A DNA stretch of 64,000 nt from Sistotremastrum niveocremeum HHB9708 (taxonomy: Eukaryota; Basidiomycota; Agaricomycetes; Sistotremastrales; Sistotremastraceae): the NCBI GenBank assembly GCA_001630475.1, contig KV419420.1:208097-272096 (forward strand), given 5' to 3'. Made by a program: the position numbers and the translations under genes. Position 1 is the stretch's first letter. Every line of letters begins with the position of its first letter. Of this stretch, positions 47,778 to 57,593 are shown in pieces. Below the pieces are notes generated by a model. The model saw only the letters and a program-made list of their open reading frames with translations, did no database searches and was not told the DNA's origin.

Positions 47778-49436
47778 TCTCCCGGTGTCTTAGATAGATC
47801 GTCCCCGATCGTCTAATATACCAGATCAATAAATGAGATCGTAAGCGAGCTTACAGAGTGAAAATGTCCAATGTAAAACAAATGTCCGATGAAAAACAAA
47901 AAAAGGGTCTGTCCATGAAGAAAATCAAATGTCCATGTGAAAAGTCAAGTCTGGTCCGGGGTCATGGTCATCTGCCATGTTAATGCTGCTGCTGAACATA
48001 CTTGTGACGATGCGTGGAAGTCTCGAGGGAATGGTAGTGCGAGATCGAAGAGAAACAAACAAATGCTCTAGTGTCCGTAATATTACGTCATCAAGGGTTT
48101 CGTCTTCGTTCCGCGTTCGACGGTCATCTGGTGGGCGATCCGTGAGTCGATCCGGGTCTTGATTGCGTTCGCGAGGTACGTGCGTCGATTTGAGTAATGA
48201 CTGCATCAAGTATATCATCAACTGAATGACTATGACTGATATTCCGGCAGTAAACAAAAGGAATCCGAGTGCGAGGATGGTCGAAATCAAGATGACGGGA
48301 TTTGGATCGTTCGGTGACGGTGAGAATGCATTCGAAAGGAAAGTGGATTCATGATATGGATGCCGATGATGCTGATGTCTCGGAATAGTGGTGACAGCGA
48401 TGGATTCGAAAGGCGGATTTGGGTTCGTGATCGTCAGGGTGAGTTCTCCGTTGTTATCGAAAGTCTTCGTGCAGTTTGATAATGCGAAAAATGGCATTCC
48501 TAACAATAAAGGAACGGGAGATTTCGGTACTACCTGTGCCTGAACATAAAATGTGATCGAGCCGATCTGAAGAGGTAAGTCCTTCAGTTTGCCGAGAGCT
48601 TTGTTGACTGACTCGTCAGCTCCTTCCATAGACATTACGTTGTCGAGATGAAGTGGTGGGCTGCCTAATTGTCTCCATAGGTCTTCTCTGATCATGATGA
48701 TGGAACAGCCATCGTCAATAGTGGCTTTCGTCGTGGTGGTGTGATTCAGAATGACACTGACGTCTCGAAGTGGGATTGAGTCGTGCGAAACTCGTAGTTC
48801 TCGTGCTGTAAGTCCTGGTGCGCCAGATTGATTGTTCATGACAGTATGAATATATGACTCATTCGATATGTCAGGAATTTGTTGATACAAATTGTGCAAC
48901 TCTGGGGATGTGGTGATCGTCGAGAGGTCTGTGGGTGTGGGTTCATTGATGTGTCTTCGGTACGATTTCTTCGATGCTGTCGAGAAACGGACCTGATCTT
49001 TAATGAATTGAGACTTCGACATCAGCTGTGAATGAAGTGAGTGCGACTCGATTGGTGAGGGATAAACAATCGGTGAGGGGTTCCGAAGAACGGGCGCTTG
49101 TGATGGTCGGACAACCGGAATGTACGTCGGTTTGTTTGGATTACGAGTTTCAGATGCTACTGATGATTCTTTCTGCAGGTATTCGATAAATGAGTCGTCC
49201 TCATCATAGAAGGGCATGGCCTCTAAGATATAGGCGCCAGAAAGGTCAAGATCATCAAAGGAAGGATGTTGAGATGTCGAGGCGAGGAGATCGGTGTAGA
49301 AGGCGGCGGTATCAGTGAGGTATCGGTCAAGTCGATCCTTGAGAGGGCCTTTGCCTCTCGGAATGATGTTTCCATCAGGTGCCGTGAGTTTTCCTTCGGA
49401 ATTTCGTCTGACGCGATTGGTCTGAATGTAGTCATC

Positions 49437-49891
49437 TATAGCGGTTTCTGTCAACAAAAAATATTTTGACACGCACGCGGACTTTTTCGCACACACACGA
49501 AGTGAATTTCCTTTTTGGGACGTGAAGAAAACGCGCGCACAACATTCCTAACCCTAGACCCTGAGTAGAAAGTGTGTGTGTGTCAAGAAAAGCAGCTGGG
49601 TGTGCGTTTGAACGCAAAAATTGCCTTTTTGGGACGGAAATTCTTGCACACACACAGATTTTTTGTTTGCACACACGAAATAATTACTATAAAAGGAAAT
49701 TTTACGTTCTACACACACACAAGATCGAGTTCTCAACACCCCCAGCTCAAGTCCTCGAACGGTCCTAGGGTTAGGAATCTTGTGTGCGCAAATATGCCTT
49801 CCGAAAAAGGCAATTCCGGGCTGTTCCGACGTGTGCGTGTGCGAAAATGGCCGTGTGCGTGCAGATTTTTTATTGTTGACAGGATCCATGA
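49437..49891. mobile_element. TIR element nested in the LTR element (hAT-like MITE)
   Basis: 455 bp flanked by the 8-bp direct repeat TAGTCATC (49429-49436 and 49892-49899), the duplication size of hAT transposases. The two arms are inverted copies over about 120 bp: CTGTCAACAAAAAATAT against CTGTCAACAATAAAAAAT, and ATTCCTAACCCTAG further in. The interior is rich in CACACA/TGTGTG. It has no coding capacity beyond chance frames, so it is a hairpin-forming MITE-like element. The outermost 12 or so bases are only loosely inverted, so the exact ends are uncertain by a few bases. Confidence 0.7.
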
Positions 49892-51165
49892 TAGTCATCG
49901 AGGGTGAGGCAATGTTTCATGCCGTGATCGGTGTTGCCGCAAAAATGGCAAGAAAAAGGTGAGTGATATCGATTACTCGATGGGAATGAAGGAATCGCTG
50001 CGTTGGTACGATAGGCGTTGGTCGATCGAGATGTGGAGAACGGTTGGTCGGACTGGGATCGAAGGGAAGAGACGAGTGCATCCAAGGTGTGTGCGAATTC
50101 TCGTCGTTCCTTGATCTGATCATTGTGTTGTTGATTCAGCTCAGCAACTAAATTCCTCAGCAGCTTCGCATCGGTGGTATCAGATTCGGATTTGACACCA
50201 AGTGAGCCTTTCAACTTCTTCGGTTTCTTCCGCGAGGTATATTCATCATCGGATGATTCAGTGTCTGAATCTTCCGAATATGAGTCAGAGGACTCGGAAT
50301 CAGAGTTATCATGGGTACGCTTCGATTTTCTGCTTTTAAAAAGCCAGATCGCAGCGTCATGTATCTGGTCAGCAGGGTAATCGTCGAGAGGATCGTGATC
50401 AGGGTGAACAATCATCAATCGAGACTGAATCTGCTTCAAGATCTTCGAAGGTAAGCCTTCGGCATAATGACGATCGATTTCTGAGGCTGAAATGCGATTC
50501 CTAGATCGCAACCAAAGGGCTATTCGTCGGAATTTCCGGTCATAATTCGAAAAATGAGCAAGGTTTGTCATTGATCTTTTATGATACTTCCGAACTAAAC
50601 TAAGCAAGTCATTTACAGAGAATTTCTTTGACTGATCCGACTGCGGATACAGGTCTAAGATCTGATCTCGATAAACTTGCCAGTTCCAGGGTTCGGTTGT
50701 ATAGCCGGTGAGTTCTTGCCATAACTCGCGAGATGATCTATCGGCGTACTTTCCGACAAGCTGGATCATCTGTTCATGAGGTAAGCGAGCTTTCGAGGCA
50801 TGTGTTTCGAACTCGTCTAGAAAATCCAGGATATTGGCGGGCTTGCCATCGAACTTCGGGGCGCCTTTCGTGCGCTGAACAGGCATCGGTGTAACAGTTG
50901 CCATGGTGGGTAGAGGTCGTCGAGAGTATGAATTGAAAACAGTAAGTGATAAATCGAAAAAGGATAAGCGAAGACACTGATCGTCTCGCTTCCAAATAAG
51001 GGATAGTGCGTGAGGTTGCCAGATATGGGATGGTGTAGAATGCCGGACAGAGACAGATGTCGGTGGAGGCGATGGTGAGTAAACGGTTGGATGGTGGGAC
51101 TCGTTCTGCAAGCGTGGAAGTTGCCCAGGGGAAGGTTATTCACCTTCCGGGTAGTGGGCACCAGA

Positions 51166-51667
51166 TGTAGAGAATCTGGATAAAAGGTGGGAGGTCGGAG
51201 GTAGTGTATGAGGTCGGTCTTGTAGAAATGCCCGTATATAGACAAATACAATATCAATCAATCAAACTAGTCTATTCCGAGGCTCGTCGAGGAACCCAGC
51301 CAACGACTAACAAACAAACAGATCTTGAATCTAACAGACGAATTCTAGGTGAATTCAGATTCTTACAGCAACTAGGCACAGATTGCCAGTCATAAACAGA
51401 GGGTGAGAGATACGCAGGTCGTATTCTGAGGGCTCTAGAGGCGTATTTACAGGTGTATTTATACTAAACAGAGACCTACAGAATATGAAAGATAATTGAA
51501 AAAGGGTTGCTATGGTGCGGGACCGAGCACAAAGTATGTACAGAAAAGGAAGCACAATAACGAGTTGTATGACTCACGTATGAGTCACCTACGAGAGATG
51601 CTATTGGTCGAACGAGAGAAAATACAAAGAAAAACAATAATATATTCGCTTAGCTACGATCTCTACA
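51166..51667 (-). repeat. LTR, 5' copy (right)
   Basis: 502 bp, by eye identical to 47276-47777. It is preceded by the primer-binding site and followed by the GAGG flank, after which BTB 4 coding resumes. Confidence 0.95.
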
Positions 51668-52953
51668 GAGGCTTCTACCCGTCAAAGATCTTCTCGCTAT
51701 CACGAGCTCCAAGTCGCAGTTGAGCAATCTTCTGTCCCCGAAAGTGGCAAACATTTTCAAGGACCTTCCCCCGAACTCCGGTAATCGGGAATGCCCAACT
51801 TTCAGTTGCTGGCTTCCAGCGCTATCACAAGCCGTACAGGAACACATAAAGAGGAAACCAAGCATGCCAGTCAGTCTACTGGAGCTCGCATCCCCAACCA
51901 GTACATCGCAGATGGCCGATAAATGCATCTGCATAGACAGATGCCTGTTGGCTGTCGACTCTGTGAACAAACTTATCAGCTCGACGTTTCAGAATGTCGT
52001 ATGTAAGGCAATTGCTTCTTCTCTGATCTGCTATAGCTCATTAGCATCCTCGATCCGTAGTACCATTGTCCCAGAAACTGGACGACCAGATGAAAGGGGG
52101 AGATTACTCCTATGTTTTTCAGTATCCTGATGCGAACTTCGTGATCCGCACTTCGGACTCGGTGGAATTCAAGGTTTTCAAAGAAATCCTCCGTCTTAAA
52201 TCCTCCGTCTTCAACGACATGCTCCTCATCGGAGACAACCATCCACCACCGTCAGACGCCTCCTCCCCGTCCAACGTGGTCGATGTCACGGAGAATAGCG
52301 CTGTCATGGGTGCTCTTCTTCGGTACATGTATCCCATCCCGCGCCCATCGATCACGTCATTGGCAGAGCTTCTTCCCGTACTTGAAGCAGCGCTCAAGTA
52401 CCAACTTGGTCACGTGTCAACGACCATCACAAATGACATCGTTAGCAGTCGCATGCTCGAGGAGGATCCCCTCACAGCTTACGTGTTCGCATCCAAGCAC
52501 AACATGACGTTCATGGAACAGGCCGCATTAGGCAAGCTGGCTACGACAGATTTGTCGAACTCGGAGAAATTCTTCACACATCCGAAATTCAGAAACTTGG
52601 GACCAGACGGTCTCAAGACCATTCTACAGTGTCGCTCGCGATTTGAGACAGAGGCATTGGAGACGGTCACAACCGTCATAGAACAAGTCACACATTATGG
52701 GCTGAAGGCAGCAGACCAGGCGGCGTACATCACTCTTCAGTCGATACTCACCAAAGCTATACGATCGGGACTTCCGTTCTCGAGCCTGGAGACGCTCCTC
52801 CCAACTATCGCCAAGGCCATACGTACTGATCGGTTCATTCCAGTGTTGGAATGCTTCGGTCGAGTGAGGACAAGCCTGTTGGCCATGGAGTCAAAGTTCC
52901 AGCTACAATTGAAAAGTAAGTTTAGTGTAGAGCGATTGTTCGCCAAACCGTAG

Positions 52954-53689
52954 CGGTGTCGTGTCGGCACTTTCGAGTCGTGATCATGGACATTGTCTCC
53001 TTTCTCATATAACTGTTTATATTTGTGGAGATTTATTACTCGAGGAAAGGAGGGAACAGTTGTCAATCACTCTTACAGTAATCTATATACGATATATTTT
53101 GACTTGCAAGAGGGAGTTTTCTAACTGTTCACATTCTGACGTGTCTCGGATTTTTTCTTCGACCATTCTATCTTATATAAACGCAGCGGGCCTCCCCTAT
53201 GGAAATAGTCTCCAGAGCAGGCTTGAGCGGTAAACGATAATCTCAATGTCATCCTCGCTCGGAGGCTGAATATTTTCTCAGTATTCGATCCTTCATTTGC
53301 AGGAAAATATAAACATTTGAACTCGACGCAGACGTTGGACGGTAAACAAGGATTCATGAGGGGGTCCACATATGTGCGATTGATTCGATCGGTTTGAATT
53401 CATGCGCGGAGTGACACGCAAGCAGGCAGTTGTTGCTGCATCAAAGCTAGGCTCCATCGTCTTCACTGGTGTAGAATACTAGTATTACTGCAAACCAAAC
53501 TCTTCCGACATCTCCAGGCTAGAGCAAGTGCTACCAGTCAGGGCGTGCAAGTGAATAATTTACCCATGTGCTGTCGCAATAATTCTGAATCCCTAGATGT
53601 CTGAACAATGGATGGCCACAACGCTCGGACTGACTGTCCATCTTCTCTCGCACCGTAGAAACATATCGACTTACCGCTCGCTTTCAGGA
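52954..53689. other. Intergenic, BTB 4 / inverted duplication
   Basis: About 735 bp with short open frames only; no gene or repeat recognised. It lies between the BTB 4 stop and the left copy of the inverted duplication. Confidence 0.45.
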
Positions 53690-54535
53690 CACCACTTTCT
53701 TCGGCAATACCTGTAGCGGGAAGGAAGTGCTGCTACTGGGTCTAGAGGAATTTGAGACCCAAGGAATATCGGTTGGGTCGCGAATCGCGGTAACCTGATA
53801 CAGATCAGGCGAGGCATTAAGAAGTCACCAAGACTAAAATGCAAAGGACTCGATTTACCCCACACGCGATCGCGTACCTGCCGATCAGTTACAACCTTCG
53901 TTTCAGCGTTGTCCCACAGTACCTGTGCGTCTAATTCCGTACGCCAGAGCTCGCGATCGAGTCAAGAGGATGATCTCCTGCCATCCCCATATTGCCGGAA
54001 TCTGGGGTATGCCTATGCGTAGAATGCCGACCTGGTATATCATTGACCAGTCGGATCTTCGTCCAGGTTTCCAAGGAAAGGATAATGTATATCAAATGCG
54101 AGGACTTAAAGTGTTTGTCTTTTGAGGCTTTTCCGAGGAGATTAGGGTTGAGGACGGCGGCCGGTGAGTAATTGATTAGGCGCCCGTTCAGTGTCGTGCT
54201 TTGGATAGGCTGAGCAGAATGAGCATTGAGATAAACCATGGCCTTTTTGAGGATGAATTTCAGCGAATTGATGCTGAGAAGCAAAATTCACTCCTTCGCA
54301 AGAAGTCAGACTGGAGTTGCCACTTTCCATGATGAAACGAGAAAGAAAAAGAGCTCGAGAGTCGAGATCCGTGTTTGGGTTTCGATTTGACAATGGGAAA
54401 AGGGACATCAGAACATTGAATTTTGCCTCGTTATTCCAGTAGCCAGATAATCCTAGAAATAATCAGAGAATATAGTACAGACCGAAAGCATCGTCTCGTC
54501 GTGAAATAAGTATTTTAAACTCCGCTCGGTTCTTC
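53690..54535 (+). repeat. Inverted duplication, left copy (upstream of sugar transporter)
   Basis: About 0.85 kb that is related, in reverse orientation, to 59525-60370. The best block is 39 bp with one mismatch (54069-54107 against 59959-59997). Others are GAGGACGGCGGCCGGTGAG near 54151 and GAAAGCATCGTCTCGTCG near 54484. Divergence is clear elsewhere, with small gaps. Short open frames in it have no conserved reading between copies, so it looks non-coding. It ends about 25 bp before an ATG at 54563 on the transporter side. Confidence 0.75.
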
Positions 54536-54562
54536 AACGCTGCCTGCAACGACGAGCTCGCG

Positions 54563-57239
54563 ATGCTCTCAACGAATTCCAATCTCGCAAGGCCCAAGGC
54601 GTTCACGGAAGTGCTTCCCCATCTCCCCGCCGTTGCCAACAGGGGCCCCGTTTCTATTTCTGTGGTCCGCGGAGCAGAGAAGCACCCTCGCAGGTGACCT
54701 CATCCAAAATGGTGTGGATAACCGTCGACGAGCTTCCGGCACTACCTTTCACGCTGCCCAAGTCTTTCGTGTCGGCATCTTATAACTACCAAGAACATAA
54801 AGTCTGGAGATCGCGCGACTCGTTACCCCGCTTTTCGTGCTGCACTGCTGAGTCTTACGGCCTAAACGCGAACGATTATCCTGGAAGGCTCAAGATATTG
54901 TACGAGATCAAGATGAAGCCATTGTCAGATCCATGGAGGACTAGTTTGAGCGGGGCACCGCTCACTGCGTCGTATACTGTTGCTTGTGGTGTAGCGTTCT
55001 TGCTGTTCGGGTGAGCCTTCATAATCGAATGCACAGGTCAGTCTGTTGACACTTCACAGGTACGATCAAGGTATTTGTCTACCGCATTTTCACTTGAATG
55101 CTCCTCATGTATCCCAGGTGTTATGGGCGGACTCGTTGGATCGGAACACTTCCTCAAGGTCTTTCCTAGTCTCGCGGGCAATCCTACACTTCTCGGAACA
55201 ACAGTTGCCATCTACGAAATCGGCGGTCAGTCATCACAATCATCCTCATGCCCTTGCACGCGTCTTAACCCTTATCTTAGCTTTCTTCGGGTCAATTCTA
55301 TGCTCCGCCTTCAGCGATCGTCTAGGACGACGCATCAGTGTTCTTACCGCATCCTTGGTAGTCTTCGTCGGCGCCGCACTCCAAGCTGCATCTGTCAATC
55401 TTGCAATGTTGATCGTCTTTCGCGTCTTCACCGGTTTGGGGATAGGTGTTCTGACAAGTATCACACCCTCCTTCCATGCCGAATGTGGTACGTGCCATCC
55501 CTTCGCTTTATCGTTTGTTGGTCTAAGTTATACATTAACAGTACCTGCAAAGATCCGCGGTCGAATCGTCTCCGTCCAGCTCATCCTCTGCGCTGTGGGC
55601 CTCACGACCTCCTTTTGGGTCGATTATGGATGTTCTTACGTCAATGGCCAATTCGCGTGGCGATTCCCAGGTTCGCAGTACTATCAACTTCTCGAATTAT
55701 GTGTACTCAGCGCGTTCCATTAGTCGCTCTCCAATGTCTCTTCCCCATAATCACGATCCTCCTCCTTCTGTTCCTCCCTGACAGGTTCGTGTCGATTAAT
55801 AGGACCCCTCAATCTCAGAACTCACCAAAGTACACAGTCCTCGATGGTATGTCGAGCAAGGTCGCATCGACGACGCGCGCGACGTCCTCATCCGACTCAA
55901 TGGAGTCAAAATGGGCGAAGCTATCCTTCAAGAAATTCAAGAAGCAGCTTCGTTGGAAGCCAAAGTCGCGTCGAATAGTTACTTCGACGTGTTCAAGGTA
56001 CCCGGTATCATTCCAGAAGATCTATCATTTAGTGACTGAGTTTCTCGTAGAACAATGATCAAAGCTTCAGATATCGAACGTTGCTTTCCATTGGCAGCTT
56101 GTTCTTCCAACAAATGGTACGCAGTTCATCCCACGTGGCTCGCGTTTGGCCTGACATTCAGTCATCATTCGTAGACGGGCGTGAATATGATTTCGTGTAC
56201 GCAGCTTCTTCTCCTCTCATCGACCCTACTGATTCGTCCCAGACTACTCGGCCGTCATCTTCCAACAATCAGTCGGCTTATCCGCGAACCTCTCCCTCCT
56301 CCTATCCGGATTCAACGGTACCTCCCATCACCTCACTACACCTCCGCACTCTCTGACTATCCCTATTCCCCAGGTCTTAACTCGCTCTTTTGGATAACAT
56401 TCACAACATTCTTCCTCATCGATCGCGTCGGTCGCGTCAGATTAATGATGTGGACCGCCGCAATCCAGGTCGCAATCTTCGCAGTTCTCGCTGGTGTGCT
56501 GCACGATGTAACCGGATCAAAAGCAAACGGAATCGTCGGAGCATCGATGTTATTTCTTTTCTTCGCGACGTTCAGTATAGGGTGGTTAGCGCCCAGCTGG
56601 CTATGTAAGCGCCCCTCTTCGCTCTTCCCACTGGAGTTGAGTAGGACATGGCGCTGATTGATTGGCAGATCCTGCGGAAATTACACCGCTTGCTATTCGT
56701 GGTAGTGCAGCGTCGTTGGGCTCAGCGTCGAATTGGATCGTGAGTCTGTTATCAGTTATGACGTCACTCTTTCTGAAGGATTTCTGTTAGTTCAATTTCT
56801 TGGTTGTGGAAATCACACCGACGGGCATTGCGAATATCGGCAGCAAGTATTATATCATCTACGTAGGATTCCTTCGCTGGACGACTAGACCCATTACTGA
56901 TGTTGGATATGATAGGCGTGTACGAACCTTATGATCGTTCCGTCAGTCCCTCCTCTCTTTCCTCTCTCCATTTGTCAACTGATGAATCGCATAGATTGCT
57001 ATACTTCTTCTATCCTGAAGTATGTATCCTCTCTTTTTTCATGTCATGTTCTCATTCTTCATTCTTCATTCTTTATTCTCGTTTAGACTTCGAAATTGTC
57101 TCTGGAAGCTATCGATGCGTTGTTCGCAGATGATGGTAAAGTCTACATGCGACGATCTCCAAACGAGCCCATTCATGTCGATTCATCGCCTTCGAATCGA
57201 TCTGCGGATGATGTCAAAGTGGATGATGGAAAGGTCTGA
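54563..57239 (+). CDS. MFS sugar transporter (hexose permease type)
   Basis: About 12 exons. Family marks in order: GYDQGVMGG (helix 1), DRLGRR (loop 2-3), FRVFTGLGIGVLTS, PAKIRGRIVS, YGCSYVNGQFAWRFP, LPDSPRWYVEQGR split by an intron, FFQQMTGVNMIS, YYSAVIFQQSVG, ITPLAIRGSAAS, and FFYPETSKLSLEAIDALF at the end. These are the standard signatures of 12-helix plasma-membrane sugar/H+ symporters. The N-terminus is unsettled. An ATG at 54563 opens MLSTNSNLARPKAFTE, which resembles the cytosolic start of such proteins, whereas ATG 54709 gives a longer in-frame run into the first helix. The joint between them was not resolved. It is convergent with BTB 5. Its upstream DNA is an inverted copy of that of BTB 5. 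Confidence 0.85.
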
Positions 57240-57593
57240 CGGGTTCGATATCGTGGGGACTCAAAGCCTGTGATGACGCGCCAGGAGAGCTCGATGACCC
57301 ACTCGAGCAAATTGAAATGTAAAATATGTACCTTATGTTTTATCTCTAGTATAACCCGAACCCGACGTGTATTTACTTTACATCTATGGTAGTTTAAATG
57401 AAGGACATGGAAATTGGCCGACCACTGGTAAACGGCGCGACAACACAAAAACGGAAATTGATCTTGGAATCGATACGCTAGAAATCACTAATCAGATCAA
57501 AGTCTTCTCCTTCTCTTCCTATACAAAAGGTTTTTTGGCCACGAGTAGCACCAAGCCCTGCATGTAAGTCTGCGTTTTCGCTCATTCCGCTTG
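57240..57593. other. Convergent intergenic, sugar transporter / BTB 5
   Basis: About 350 bp with both 3' regions. No gene. Confidence 0.5.

Larger units (their letters stand above)
47276..51667 (-). mobile_element. Non-autonomous LTR element with gag and protease, looks nearly whole
   Basis: 4392 bp, minus strand, with two 502-bp LTRs that look identical. A primer-binding site on the minus strand, TGGTGCCCACTACCCGG (51147-51163), is of the tRNA 3'-end type. Gag begins at ATG 50904 (MATVTPMPVQRTKG) with a capsid-like helical region and a CHFCGNTDHGMKHC knuckle. A second open segment (about 49440-47925) carries a retroviral-type aspartic protease (DDGCSIIM, LLLGMPFF) and, near its end, a hydrophobic segment like a membrane helix. 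No reverse transcriptase, RNase H or integrase is seen. The flank is GAGG on both sides (AGAGG if the terminal A is shared). A short TIR element is nested at 49437-49891; it is the only break I count. The LTR identity points to a young insertion. The family is probably Ty3-like (inference). Confidence 0.85.
46715..52953 (+). pseudogene. Double-BTB protein 4, interrupted by an LTR element
   Basis: The host gene starts at ATG 46715 (MSATLSRLPTVTL). Module A: STDGSDLFIRTSDKMELKVHK, MASEVFESMIFLASS, LMNHIYRVVRF, then LTNDER at 47275, where a 4.4 kb LTR element (47276-51667) begins. After it the host frame continues with LLPVKDLLAI and the motif ECPTFSCWLPAL. An intron near 52001-52050 leads to module B: YPDANFVIRTSDSVEFKVFK, SSVFNDMLLIGDNHPPP, LLRYMYPIPRPS, ending FSVERLFAKP. 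Apart from the insertion the gene looks sound, so the interruption is recent. Closest relative in the window is BTB 5. The element removes the second half of module A from the normal reading path. Confidence 0.85.

Noticed and set aside
49554-49907. Opposed frames of 110 residues rich in Cys, His, Thr and Arg
   Set aside because: Products of CA/TG repeats in the TIR element; no domain and no independent support.
53925-54408. Short frames on both strands inside the inverted duplication
   Set aside because: The related copy at 59.5-60.4 kb does not keep the reading, so they are not conserved proteins.
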